Below, piece by piece: positions 7,479 through 16,507 of a stretch of 64,000 nt of DNA. Position 1 is the first letter of the stretch, and each line of letters opens with the position of its first letter. The notes beneath the pieces were generated by a model that was given only the letters and a program-made list of their open reading frames with translations, did no database searches and was not told where the DNA came from. Where the stretch lies: contig NZ_LT629689.1 of NCBI RefSeq assembly GCF_900102035.1, positions 1,922,001 through 1,986,000 on the forward strand, written 5' to 3'. The stretch is from Pseudomonas extremaustralis (lineage in GTDB: Bacteria; Pseudomonadota; Gammaproteobacteria; Pseudomonadales; Pseudomonadaceae). A program made the position numbers and the translations under genes.

Positions 7479-8264
7479 TCAGAAGACCAACTTGTAGCCA
7501 ATGACCATCAGCATGAGCGCCAGGCACGGGCGCAGTACACCGTCTGGAATCTTGCCGGTCATGTGGCTGCCGATATAGATGCCCGGCAGCGAGCCCATCA
7601 GCAGGAACCCCAACAGGTGCCAGTCCATATTGCCCATGCCGGCGTGCCCCAGGCCCGCTACCAGCGTGAGGGGCACGGCGTGGGCGATCTCGGTGCCGAC
7701 CAGGCGGCGTGTGGCCAGGAAGGGATACAGGATAAACAACGCGACCGTACCGAGGGCGCCCGCGCCGATGGAGGTCAGCGCAACCATAGTGCCCAGCACC
7801 ACACCGGTCACGACCGTCAACCCATTCAGGTTGCGCGGGTTCATGTGGTAGCCATCGCCCGCGTGGCGCTGGGCGAAGGCCAACAGGCTTTTCTTGAAGA
7901 GGATCGCCAGGGCGGTCAGCAGCAGTACCACGCCGAGGGCCTGTTTGATCACGGCGTTCATCGCGCTGGGGTCAGTGTGCAGGCTGGCGAGGAACCACAG
8001 GGTCAGCAACACGGCGGGCACGCTGCCCAGGGTGAGCCAGCCGGTGATGGTCCAGTCGATGTTCTTGTTCTTGCTGTGCACCAGCACCCCACCGGATTTG
8101 GTGATGGCGGCGTACAACAGGTCAGTGCCCACGGCGGTGGCCGGGTTGATACCGAACCACAACAGGATCGGGGTCATCAACGAGCCCCCGCCTACACCGG
8201 TCATGCCCACGATAAAACCAACGATCAGGCCCGCAATTACAAAACCAAAGTTACCCACTTCCAT
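7479..8264 (-). CDS. TSUP family permease (TauE/SafE-type)
   Basis: 261 residues, almost entirely transmembrane (about eight segments). It has the family's glycine-rich N-terminal hairpin GLIVGFIVGMTGVGGGSLMT and a second one in the C-terminal half (VALTSIGAGALGTVALF). TSUP proteins are thought to export sulfite, sulfoacetate or related organosulfonates; the substrate cannot be fixed from sequence. It is monocistronic: a terminator follows, and upstream the 278 bases to the kinase gene hold a REPIN. Confidence 0.88.
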   Translation of the reverse strand: MEVGNFGFVIAGLIVGFIVGMTGVGGGSLMTPILLWFGINPATAVGTDLLYAAITKSGGVLVHSKNKNIDWTITGWLTLGSVPAVLLTLWFLASLHTDPSAMNAVIKQALGVVLLLTALAILFKKSLLAFAQRHAGDGYHMNPRNLNGLTVVTGVVLGTMVALTSIGAGALGTVALFILYPFLATRRLVGTEIAHAVPLTLVAGLGHAGMGNMDWHLLGFLLMGSLPGIYIGSHMTGKIPDGVLRPCLALMLMVIGYKLVF

Positions 8265-8439
8265 TACAGCTACCTGCGGCCTTATAAATTTCTGGCCGCA
8301 GGATAGCGATTTTTCTTATAACGACTTATATCAATGTGATCTGACTTTATGCCTTTTTGCTCACATCGAGGGCCTATGCCCTTTTTGCGGCGTTTCCGAT
8401 CCTTGATTTTCCATGTGCGGCATCCAATCGTACGTGCCT

Positions 8440-8538
8440 GTAGGAGCGAGCTTGCTCGCGAAAAACGTGAACGATAACGCAGGCATCCAGCATGCCAGCA
8501 GCGCCCTCGGGTTCTTCGCGAGCAAGCTCGCTCCTACG
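8440..8538. repeat. REPIN: two inverted REP units
   Basis: TGTAGGAGCGAGCTTGCTCG at the left and its inverted copy (CGAGCAAGCTCGCTCCTAC) at the right flank a roughly 55-base spacer. This matches the palindromic REP doublets (REPINs) common in the P. fluorescens group. It ends five bases before the stop codon of the convergent kinase gene and fills most of the 8265-8542 interval. Similar elements are at 31936, 63721 and 63857. Confidence 0.9.
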
Positions 8539-8542
8539 GTCA

Positions 8543-9859
8543 TCATTTCATGGGGCAAGGTGCTCGAGTGGGCAACCACAGCCGAAACCGCGCACCGCCC
8601 AACGGCGAGGCCACGGCGGTCAAGGTGCCGCCCTGGGCTTCCACGGCGCGCCGGCTGATGGCCAGGCCGAGGCCGAAGCCGCCGGTGGTGCGGTCGCGGC
8701 TGCGATCGAGACGGTAGAAGGGTTCGAAGATGCGTTCGCGCTGGTCCGGCGGAATGCCGATGCCATCGTCGTCCACCCAGATTTCACAGCCCTTGGGGCA
8801 GACCTTGACGCCCACCTGAATGCGCTTTTCGCAGTAACGCGTGGCGTTGCGCAGCAGGTTCTGCAATGCGCGGGCGGTGAGGCGCGGGTCGAGGCTGAAG
8901 CGCTCCACGGCACAATCGAGCGCCACGTCGATGACGATTTCGGGATTTTCCAGCTCGTCGTCCACGCTGCCCAGTACGCTGTCGATAAATTCATCGAGGA
9001 CCACGTCAACCCGCTCCGGCAGTTGCGCCGGGTTTTGCAGGCGGCTGTAGGAGAGCAATTCGAGCACCAGTTCATCCAGCTCGCGAATATGCGCCACCAG
9101 GCTTTGCATGCGTTCGCGGCTGGCGGGCGGCAGGTCTTCCGAGAGGGCCAGGGCCAGGCCGAAATCCAGGCGCGTGAGCGGCGTGCGCAATTCGTGGGAG
9201 ACCGCGTTGAGCAGGTCACGCTGCTGGTTGAGCAACTGTTCGATATCGTCGGCCATGGTGTCGAAGACCGAGGCCAGGCTGCCGATGTTGGAGCTGGAAG
9301 GAATCTGCGTACGCGCGCCCAGGTTGCCCTTGCCCAGTTGCACGGCAGTGGTTTTCAGACGCTCCAGGTCGCGCCAATGTGGGCGCAACCACACCAGAAG
9401 ACACGCCAGCAGCGCGGCACCGATCAGCACGTTCATCGACCAGTACAGCAGGTTCATGTCCAGCGGGTCCGGCGGAATGGTCAGCTTGACCACGAACTGT
9501 GCGTTGATCGGCGAGCTGATCTGCTCCATCCAGCCCCACTCACCCAGGTGAATCACCGGCTTGCCCTGCGCCAGCAGCGCCGCCTCTTCGGGGCTGTAAC
9601 TGGCGTCCTGGCGCAGCAGCAATTGCACTTTCAGCGGCGCAAAGTCACGCCCCAGTTGCTCGGTCACCTGCGACCAGCGTTCCACCGGCGCCCGCAGGTA
9701 TTGCTTGACGATCAACGTCTGCATGCCGCGGGACTGCTCGACGTTGTAGTCCAGGTAACGGTGTTCGAACAGTTGGATCACCAACTTGGGAATCAGAAAG
9801 ATCGCCGCGCTGTACGTCACGATGGTGATCAGGTAGAGGCGCAGCAGCACGCGAAACAT
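8543..9859 (-). CDS. RstB-like sensor histidine kinase
   Basis: 438 residues. TM1 is at about 8-28, a periplasmic loop at 30-137, TM2 at about 140-158, then HAMP, H-box [12 protein letters not shown] (H222), N-box [10 protein letters not shown]1 DDDGIGIP and G2 [10 protein letters not shown]. All catalytic motifs are intact. It starts four bases after the stop of the response regulator gene, so the two form one operon. The [14 protein letters not shown] segment and overall layout resemble RstB. The operon is divergent from an RND efflux pair, which is its likely target. Its 3' end lies against a REPIN. Confidence 0.9.
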   Translation of the reverse strand: MFRVLLRLYLITIVTYSAAIFLIPKLVIQLFEHRYLDYNVEQSRGMQTLIVKQYLRAPVERWSQVTEQLGRDFAPLKVQLLLRQDASYSPEEAALLAQGKPVIHLGEWGWMEQISSPINAQFVVKLTIPPDPLDMNLLYWSMNVLIGAALLACLLVWLRPHWRDLERLKTTAVQLGKGNLGARTQIPSSSNIGSLASVFDTMADDIEQLLNQQRDLLNAVSHELRTPLTRLDFGLALALSEDLPPASRERMQSLVAHIRELDELVLELLSYSRLQNPAQLPERVDVVLDEFIDSVLGSVDDELENPEIVIDVALDCAVERFSLDPRLTARALQNLLRNATRYCEKRIQVGVKVCPKGCEIWVDDDGIGIPPDQRERIFEPFYRLDRSRDRTTGGFGLGLAISRRAVEAQGGTLTAVASPLGGARFRLWLPTRAPCPMK

Positions 9860-9862
9860 GGC

Positions 9863-10564
9863 TCAGCACTCCCACTCGGAACGGCTGAACAGATAGCCCT
9901 TGCCCCACACTGTCTTGATCTTGCGCGCTTCGCCGGCGTGGTCGTCGAACTTGCGGCGCAGCTTGGAGATGGCCACGTCCACCGACCGGTCGGTGCCGTT
10001 GAACTCGATGCCACGCAGGCGTTGCAGGATCTGGTCGCGGCTGAGCACCTCGCCGGCATGCCGGGCGAGCACCACCAGCAGGTTGTATTCGCCGCTGGAC
10101 AACTCCACCGCCTGGTCGCGCCAGGTCACGCTGCGTTCCGACAGGTCGATGCACAGGTTGCCCATGAGTATCCGGTCGTTGGCCACCTGGGGTTCGGACA
10201 GACTGCTGCGGCGCAACAGCGTGCGCACCCGCGCCAGCAGGACGCGGGGCTCGCAGGGTTTGGTGACATAGTCGTCGGCGCCCATTTCCAGGCCCAGCAC
10301 CTGGTCGTGGCTGTCGTCGCGGGCGGTGAGCATCAGGATCGGCAGCCCCGCCGAGTCGGCGCGCAGCAGGCGGCACACTTGCAGGCCGTCTAGGCCCGGC
10401 AGCATCAGGTCGAGGATCACCAGGTCCGGCGGATTGAGGCGCGCACGCTCGCGGACGAGGTCCCCGCGGCTGAGCACGCTGACGTGGTAGCCGTTGCGCT
10501 CCAGGTAGCTGGCAATCAGCTCGGAGAGGGCGGCGTCGTCTTCCACCAGAAGGATGTTGGGCAT
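9863..10564 (-). CDS. RstA-like OmpR-family response regulator
   Basis: 233 residues: a receiver domain (acidic pair D9/D10, phospho-acceptor D52 in VILDLMLPG, T80, K102 in VTKP) and a C-terminal winged helix (about 135-230; ISKLRRKFDD, IKTVWGKGYLF). It is the cognate partner of the kinase just downstream. Two direct repeats resembling the E. coli RstA box lie in the 161-base divergent promoter toward the RND genes (10638 and 10659). This suggests the regulator controls the efflux pair and perhaps itself. Confidence 0.92.
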   Translation of the reverse strand: MPNILLVEDDAALSELIASYLERNGYHVSVLSRGDLVRERARLNPPDLVILDLMLPGLDGLQVCRLLRADSAGLPILMLTARDDSHDQVLGLEMGADDYVTKPCEPRVLLARVRTLLRRSSLSEPQVANDRILMGNLCIDLSERSVTWRDQAVELSSGEYNLLVVLARHAGEVLSRDQILQRLRGIEFNGTDRSVDVAISKLRRKFDDHAGEARKIKTVWGKGYLFSRSEWEC

Positions 10565-10637
10565 GATGTTTCCGAATAATGCGGTTTTGCAGGAGCGTGC
10601 AAGGATATACGCCCGCAGCCCGACGCGGGCCGCACCT

Positions 10638-10672
10638 TACATTTCTTCACAGACGACCTACACAGCTTTACA
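10638..10672 (+). promoter_or_regulatory. Two direct repeats resembling RstA boxes, 21 bp apart
   Basis: TACATTTCTTCACA (10638-10651) and TACACAGCTTTACA (10659-10672) are in phase (21 bp, two helical turns). The first differs from the E. coli RstA consensus TACATNTNGTTACA at two defined positions, the second at three. OmpR-type regulators bind such tandem sites as dimers. They sit between the regulator gene and the efflux adaptor gene. Confidence 0.5.
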
Positions 10673-10725
10673 GCACCGCAATGCAGGGAACCTTAGGATG
10701 CGCCAGTCATTATTGGGATAAGAGC

Positions 10726-11880
10726 ATGCCGAAGAATCTGTTTGCGCCGTTTTGTCTGCTGGCCCTGACACTGGCCCTGGGTGCTTGCGACAAATCGACC
10801 GCCGAAGCGCCGCCAATGCCCCTGGCCAAAGTGCGCATCGAAACCCTTGAAGCCAAGCCCCTGTCGATCAGCAGCGAACTGAGCGGACGCATCGCCGCGC
10901 CGCGTATCGCCGAAGTGCGCGCACGGGTCGCCGGGGTGGTGATGCAACGCGTGTTCAAGGAAGGCCATGACGTCAAACAGGGCGACGTGCTGTTTCGCAT
11001 CGACCCCGCCCCCTTCAAGGCCGACCTCGACAGCGCCCAGGCCAATTTGAGCAAGGCCGAGGCCAATGCCTTCCAGGCCCGCCTGCAAGAACAGCGCTAC
11101 AGCCAATTGGTGGAAGGCAACGCCATCAGCGGCCAGGACTATGACAATGCCCGCGCCGCCGTGCGCCAGACCAACGCCGAGGTCGCCGCCAACAAGGCCG
11201 CCGTCGAGCGCGCCAGGTTGAACCTGGGCTACGCCACCGTGACCGCGCCGATCGCCGGGCGCATCGGTCGCGCATTGGTGACCGAAGGCGCGCTGGTTGG
11301 GCAGAACGAGGCCACGCCCCTGGCGATCATCCAGCAACTGGACCCGATCCACGCCGACCTCACCCAGTCCACCCGCGAGCTGAACGAGCTGCGCCGCGCC
11401 TTCCGCGCCGGCAGCTTGAAGCAAGTGGGTCAGGACCAGGCCAAGGCCACGCTGATCCAGGACGATGGCAGCCTCTACCCGCTGCCGGGCAAATTGCTGT
11501 TCGCCGAGATCAGCGTCGACCCCGGCACCGGCCAGATCATCCTGCGCAGCGAATTCCCCAACCCGGACCTCGACCTGCTGCCCGGCAGCTTTGTGCGGGT
11601 GCGCGTGGAACAAGCGGTCGACCGCCAAGGCATCAGCGTGCCGCAACGCGCCATCACCCGTGACAGCGCCGGCATCCCCATGGTGTTGCGCCTGGATGCC
11701 ACACAGACCGTGAGCCTGCAGCCGGTGGAGCTGGGCGCGGTGATCGGGGATCGCTGGGTGGTCAGCAGCGGCCTCAAGGCCGGCGACCGCATCGTCGTCG
11801 AGGGCCTGCAACACGCGCGTCCCGGCGAACAGGTGGACGTGGACGACAGCCCGGCCTCCGGCCCGCTCGTAAAGGAATAA
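10726..11880 (+). CDS. RND efflux periplasmic adaptor (membrane fusion lipoprotein)
   Basis: 384 residues from ATG 10726. A lipoprotein signal MPKNLFAPFCLLALTLALGA-C places the acylated Cys at 21. It has the lipoyl/hairpin organisation of MexA/AcrA-type adaptors: SGRIAAPRIAEVRARVAGVV, a coiled-coil arm (about 100-165) and TAPIAGRIGRALVTEGALV. It links the inner-membrane RND pump to an outer-membrane channel. The pump gene follows six bases after its stop. No outer-membrane factor gene follows, so a channel encoded elsewhere must be shared. The frame is open upstream to 10579, but the lipoprotein signal fixes the start. Confidence 0.93.
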   Translation: MPKNLFAPFCLLALTLALGACDKSTAEAPPMPLAKVRIETLEAKPLSISSELSGRIAAPRIAEVRARVAGVVMQRVFKEGHDVKQGDVLFRIDPAPFKADLDSAQANLSKAEANAFQARLQEQRYSQLVEGNAISGQDYDNARAAVRQTNAEVAANKAAVERARLNLGYATVTAPIAGRIGRALVTEGALVGQNEATPLAIIQQLDPIHADLTQSTRELNELRRAFRAGSLKQVGQDQAKATLIQDDGSLYPLPGKLLFAEISVDPGTGQIILRSEFPNPDLDLLPGSFVRVRVEQAVDRQGISVPQRAITRDSAGIPMVLRLDATQTVSLQPVELGAVIGDRWVVSSGLKAGDRIVVEGLQHARPGEQVDVDDSPASGPLVKE

Positions 11881-11886
11881 CCCGCC

Positions 11887-14800
11887 ATGCCGCAGTTCTT
11901 TATTGACCGCCCGATCTTCGCCTGGGTGGTCGCCCTGTTTATCCTGCTTGCCGGCCTGCTGGCGATCCCGCAGTTGCCGGTGGCCCAGTACCCCAACGTC
12001 GCGCCGCCGAAAGTCGAGATCTACGCGGTGTACCCTGGCGCTTCGGCCCAGACCCTGGACGAGAGCGTGGTCAGCCTGATCGAGCAGGAGCTCAACGGCG
12101 CCGATCATCTGCTGTATTTCGAATCCCAGAGCAGCCTGGGTTCGGCGACGATTACCGCAACGTTCCAGCCCGGCACCAACCCGGAAATGGCCCAGGTGGA
12201 TGTGCAGAACCGGCTCAAGGCCGTGGAGCCGCGCTTGCCCCAGGCCGTGACCCAGCAAGGCTTGCAGGTAGAGAAAGTCTCTGCCGGCTTCCTGCTGCTG
12301 GTGACCCTGACCTCCAGCGACGGCAAGCTCGACGATGTGGCGCTCAGCGATTACCTGGCGCGCAACGTGATGAACGAGCTCAAGCGCCTGGATGGGGTCG
12401 GCAAGGCCCAGCTGTATGGCGCCGAACGCGCCATGCGCATCTGGATCGACCCGCAGAAGCTGATCGGTTTCAACCTCACGCCGGCCGATGTGAACGCGGC
12501 GATCAGCGCGCAGAACGCCCAGGTCTCGGCCGGCAGCATCGGTGATTTGCCGGGGACCAAGACCCAGGAAATCACCGCCGCGATCCTGGTCAAGGGCCAG
12601 CTGTCGACCCCGGCGGAGTTCGCCGACATTGTGCTCAAGGCCAACCCGGACGGCTCCACCGTGCGCATCGGCGATGTGGCGCGGGTGGAAATCGGCAGCC
12701 AGGAATACCAGTTCTCCACGCGCCTGAACGGCAAGCCCTCCACCGCTGTCAGCGTGCAATTGGCGCCCGGCGCCAATGCGCTGAACACCGCGACCCTGGT
12801 GCGGGCGAAGATGGATGAACTGTCGCGCTACTTCCCCGCCAATGTGGAATACAAGATCCCCTACGACACGTCGCCGTTCGTCAAGGTCTCGATCACCAAG
12901 GTGGTCTACACCCTGCTCGAAGCCATGGCGCTGGTGTTTGCGGTGATGTTCCTGTTCCTGCAGAACGTGCGCTATACGCTGATCCCGACCCTGGTGGTGC
13001 CGATCGCGCTGATGGGCACCTTCGCCACCATGCTGGTGCTGGGGTTCTCGATCAACGTGCTGACCATGTTCGGCATGGTGCTGGCCATCGGCATCCTGGT
13101 GGACGACGCCATTGTGGTGGTGGAAAACGTCGAGCGCATCATGGTCACCGAGGGCCTGTCGCCCAAGGAAGCGACGCGCAAGGCCATGGGCCAGATTACT
13201 GGCGCCATCGTCGGGATCACCCTGGTGCTGGTGGCGGTGTTTCTGCCGATGGCGTTCATGGCCGGTTCGGTGGGGGTGATCTACCAGCAATTCTCGTTGT
13301 CGATGGCCACCTCGATCCTGTTCTCGGCGTTCCTCGCCCTGACCTTGACCCCGGCCCTGTGCACCACCTTGCTCAAGCCGATTGCCAAAGGCGAGCACCA
13401 CGCCAAGGGTGGCTTCTTCGGCTGGTTCAATAAACGCTTCGAGCAACTCACCGAGCGCTATGAAGGCTGGGTCGCCTATGCCCTCAAGCGCAGCGGCCGC
13501 TACCTGCTGATCTATCTGGTGCTGCTGGTGGGCCTGGGGCTGTTGTTCAGCCGCCTGCCCTCCTCGTTCCTGCCGGTGGAAGACCAGGGTTACACCATCA
13601 CCGATATCCAGTTGCCGCCGGGCGCGAGCAAGAACCGCACGGTGCAGGTCGCCGAGCAGATCGAGGCGCACAACGCGGGCGAGCCGGGGGTGGGTGACAC
13701 CACCATGATCATGGGCTTCAGTTTTTCCGGCTCCGGGCAGAACGCGGCTCTGGCGTTTACCACGCTCAAGGATTGGTCGGAGCGCAGCCGCGAAGACTCC
13801 GCCGCGTCGATTGCCGACCGCGCCAACCTGGCCTTCAGCGAGCTCAAGGACGCGATTGCCTATGCGATCCTGCCGCCACCGGTGGATGGCCTGGGCACCT
13901 CCAGCGGTTTCGAGTTCCGCTTGCAGGACCGCGGGGGCGTCGGCCATGCCGCATTGATGGCGGCGCGTACCGAGCTGCTCGCGGCGGCCGAGAAAAGCCC
14001 GATCCTGGCCAACGTGCGCGAAAGTGCACTGGCCGAAGCGCCGCAGGTGCAATTGGAGGTGGATCGCAAGCAAGCCAACGCATTGGGCCTCTCCTTCGCC
14101 GATGTGGGCAATGTGCTGTCCTCGGCCATCGGTTCAGCCTACGTCAACGACTTCCCCAACCAGGGCCGCATGCAGCGGGTGGTAGTGCAGGCTGAAGGCG
14201 ACCGGCGCAGCCAGGTCGAAGACCTGATGAAGATCCACGTACGCAACAATGCCGGGAAGATGGTGCCGCTGTCGGCGTTTGTCCAAGCCAAATGGACCCA
14301 GGGCCCGGCACAGTTGACCCGTTATAACGGTTACCCGGCGATCGCCATTTCCGGCGAAGCGGCACCGGGGCACAGCACCGGCGAGGCCATGAACGAGATC
14401 CAGCGCCTGGTCAGCCAGTTGCCGGCGGGGTTAGGCCAGGAATGGACCGGACTGTCGTTGCAGGAACGCTTGTCCGGCACCCAGGCGCCGATCCTGCTGG
14501 GCCTGTCGCTGCTGATCGTGTTCCTGTGCCTGGCGGCGCTGTATGAAAGCTGGTCGATCCCGACCTCGGTGCTGCTGGTGGTGCCCCTGGGCGTACTCGG
14601 CGCAGTGCTGGCCGTGACCTTGCGCGGCATGCCCAACGATGTGTTCTTCAAGGTCGGCCTGATCACCATCATCGGTCTGTCGGCGAAAAACGCGATCCTG
14701 ATCATCGAGTTCGCCAAGGACCTGTACGACCAGGGCGAAGACCTGATCGACGCGACCCTGAAGGCCGCGCGGCTGCGGTTGCGACCGATCATCATGACCT

Positions 14801-14976
14801 CGCTGGCGTTTATCCTCGGCGTGGTGCCATTGGCAATCGCCACCGGTGCCAGCTCGGCGAGTCAGCAGGCGATTGGCACAGGAGTGATCGGCGGGATGAT
14901 CACCGCGACCCTGGCGGTGGTGTTCGTACCGGTGTTCTTTGTGGTGGTGATGAAGTGGGTGCGTAAAAAGCGCTGA
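11887..14976 (+). CDS. RND multidrug efflux pump, HAE1 family
   Basis: 1029 residues with the full RND architecture: MPQFFIDRPIFAWVVALF start, 12 TM segments, two large periplasmic loops, and the proton-relay Asp pair in GILVDDAIVVVENVER. It is a homologue of MexB/AcrB/MexF-type drug exporters working with the lipoprotein adaptor encoded just upstream. The substrate range cannot be read from the sequence. The gene pair is divergent from the RstAB-like operon, with putative regulator sites between. No rho-independent terminator is evident in the 203 bases after its stop. Confidence 0.94.
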   Translation: MPQFFIDRPIFAWVVALFILLAGLLAIPQLPVAQYPNVAPPKVEIYAVYPGASAQTLDESVVSLIEQELNGADHLLYFESQSSLGSATITATFQPGTNPEMAQVDVQNRLKAVEPRLPQAVTQQGLQVEKVSAGFLLLVTLTSSDGKLDDVALSDYLARNVMNELKRLDGVGKAQLYGAERAMRIWIDPQKLIGFNLTPADVNAAISAQNAQVSAGSIGDLPGTKTQEITAAILVKGQLSTPAEFADIVLKANPDGSTVRIGDVARVEIGSQEYQFSTRLNGKPSTAVSVQLAPGANALNTATLVRAKMDELSRYFPANVEYKIPYDTSPFVKVSITKVVYTLLEAMALVFAVMFLFLQNVRYTLIPTLVVPIALMGTFATMLVLGFSINVLTMFGMVLAIGILVDDAIVVVENVERIMVTEGLSPKEATRKAMGQITGAIVGITLVLVAVFLPMAFMAGSVGVIYQQFSLSMATSILFSAFLALTLTPALCTTLLKPIAKGEHHAKGGFFGWFNKRFEQLTERYEGWVAYALKRSGRYLLIYLVLLVGLGLLFSRLPSSFLPVEDQGYTITDIQLPPGASKNRTVQVAEQIEAHNAGEPGVGDTTMIMGFSFSGSGQNAALAFTTLKDWSERSREDSAASIADRANLAFSELKDAIAYAILPPPVDGLGTSSGFEFRLQDRGGVGHAALMAARTELLAAAEKSPILANVRESALAEAPQVQLEVDRKQANALGLSFADVGNVLSSAIGSAYVNDFPNQGRMQRVVVQAEGDRRSQVEDLMKIHVRNNAGKMVPLSAFVQAKWTQGPAQLTRYNGYPAIAISGEAAPGHSTGEAMNEIQRLVSQLPAGLGQEWTGLSLQERLSGTQAPILLGLSLLIVFLCLAALYESWSIPTSVLLVVPLGVLGAVLAVTLRGMPNDVFFKVGLITIIGLSAKNAILIIEFAKDLYDQGEDLIDATLKAARLRLRPIIMTSLAFILGVVPLAIATGASSASQQAIGTGVIGGMITATLAVVFVPVFFVVVMKWVRKKR

Positions 14977-15179
14977 TCCGGGTGGCGGGCTTTCTATGCA
15001 TATGAGCGGGGCTTCCTGTGGCAAGCAGAGCGCGAAGTTTTGGGGGTGAACGCGTACATGACGCAGGTCGACGGAGTGTTCTTCTGGTAGGTCTTGCAGC
15101 CGCTATCTTGGTCGCAGAGCAGTGCGTCGTATCAGGTGATTGATCAGCGTTTACCCAAAGAGATTGCGTAGTCTCAACC

Positions 15180-16217
15180 CTATCGCCGCTGATCGAGCGC
15201 CCAGCGCCAAACAGTGACTCCGCGTGCAACGCCGCTGGCGACATCGGGAAAAATATCTCCGGCCTCGAAATGACATAGAGAATCGTGGTGGGCATCGCTC
15301 CACCACCAGCCGCTTTGTGGGCAGGCCTGGCCGGAATGCAACATCGACTCAATCGGCGGCGACGGGCATAGGCGGGCGTAGTCGGCCCAATCCCTGGGAT
15401 AGAACTGCATCTCACGGTAGCTGCTGTCGTCGATGCGCAGAAGCCAAGTAACGGCGGCGGCTTCCCAGGACCAGTAGCCGTAGTGGCAAAAGCCTCCTTC
15501 AAAGTGTCTATCGATGTAGGGTTCACGGCGGCTGGCGTGATACCACTCATCCAGATAAGCCCTCATCAGTGCCGCACGCTTGGCCGGTGCAGCGCTGAAC
15601 ACCTTGAGCAGTTTGCGATAGGGCAGGTGTCGGGTGCAGGTGTCGGGTGGCAGATCACGCTCGCTCACAAACGGTCGAACTAGACGCTCGAGCAAACCAT
15701 CGCTTACGCCCATCAGTTCGTTGGCGTAATCCAGAAATGCCATGACCCGAGGCATGGTGTGGGCGTAGCCGCTGAGCAGGCCAAAGCAGGTCAGGCGTAA
15801 TGCGACGATCCAGTATTCTTCGGTGCGGAGGGCGGCATGCGGGGTCATATAATTTCCCGCTTCAGGGGACTGATGATAGTGCGCGTGGAAGTCCCCGTAT
15901 TCTTCTGCCCATTGCAGTGCATAAGGCCAGACTTCAGCTAGTTGCTCGACAGGGGCTCCGGCGGAATACTGCAAGTTGATCCAGTCTAGGGCGTCCCATA
16001 GCCTCTGGTTTGTAGAGGTCATAAGACCGCCAGGTTTCGAGCATTCTCGAAACTTGGGTAAGTCTGTTGTGATCATGCGCATACCATTCACGTAATCGTC
16101 GAAATTAATCGAATAATTTTCGAACCGGACATAACGCTCACGGCGCTTTTCAAAATTGGCTTCGCTAATTTTCCAGCTGAACCAACGAGCCCAATCAGAA
16201 ACAGATAGATTTTTCAT
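15180..16217 (-). CDS. PoNi-family immunity protein
   Basis: 345 residues from ATG 16217 (GTG 16226 in frame would add three). It matches the two-domain PoNi pattern (formerly DUF1910/DUF1911): an N-terminal helical region with FRECSKPGGLM, then a C-terminal segment with FEGGFCHYGYWSWEAAAVTW, PRDWADYAR and a Trp-rich end. PoNi proteins neutralise PoNe DNase toxins. The gene directly upstream encodes a PoNe effector. The reconstructed, unshifted effector frame would stop six bases before this ATG, the tight coupling expected of such pairs. Cytosolic, no signal peptide. Confidence 0.87.
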   Translation of the reverse strand: MKNLSVSDWARWFSWKISEANFEKRRERYVRFENYSINFDDYVNGMRMITTDLPKFRECSKPGGLMTSTNQRLWDALDWINLQYSAGAPVEQLAEVWPYALQWAEEYGDFHAHYHQSPEAGNYMTPHAALRTEEYWIVALRLTCFGLLSGYAHTMPRVMAFLDYANELMGVSDGLLERLVRPFVSERDLPPDTCTRHLPYRKLLKVFSAAPAKRAALMRAYLDEWYHASRREPYIDRHFEGGFCHYGYWSWEAAAVTWLLRIDDSSYREMQFYPRDWADYARLCPSPPIESMLHSGQACPQSGWWWSDAHHDSLCHFEAGDIFPDVASGVARGVTVWRWALDQRR

Positions 16218-16222
16218 TGAGG

Positions 16223-16507
16223 TCACTCTCGTAGCATCTGGGTTGGCAAAACAAATTCGGTTCCGATCTGATGCGATACCGAGGCTTTACAGCATTTAGG
16301 TGTGACCGGGCCTTTGGCTCGCTCGTGCAAGTTATGATTGGGGCCGACTACTGTGATCAGGCTGCGATCGTAAGGACACTTAACTAACTCACGGATTGAT
16401 TGACTGCCTTCGATGCGAGTTTCGCCCCCTAGCTTGAAGTCGACTCTCCTCCAAGCTTTGATCTGGCGCGTTAACCAGGAATTGTGCGCCTCGGTTATCT
16501 GAGCCCC
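16223..16507 (-). pseudogene. Frame-shifted C-terminal segment of the PoNe effector
   Basis: This stretch is open in the -1 frame relative to the effector, from within its last codons to a TGA at 16223-16225. It translates to about 90 residues that read as genuine protein: EAHNSWLTRQIKAWRRVD, LVKCPYDRSLITVVGPNHN, VTPKCCKASVSHQIGTEFVL. It has no ATG, GTG or TTG at a usable position. It connects to the effector frame at a run of four Gs on the coding strand (16504-16507). The most economical reading is a single-base indel that truncated the effector; a sequencing error or programmed -1 shift are alternatives. Confidence 0.65.

Noticed and set aside
8492..10393. 633-codon plus-strand frame over the two-component genes
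   Set aside because: The minus strand carries all kinase and regulator motifs; the plus frame is compositionally biased and has no ribosome site or recognisable domain.
10693..14073. 1126-codon open frame on the minus strand across the RND genes
   Set aside because: It is the antisense shadow of the adaptor and pump genes. The translation is dominated by His/Gln/Arg/Gly runs typical of reversed high-GC coding sequence, while the plus-strand frames match a well-known family throughout.
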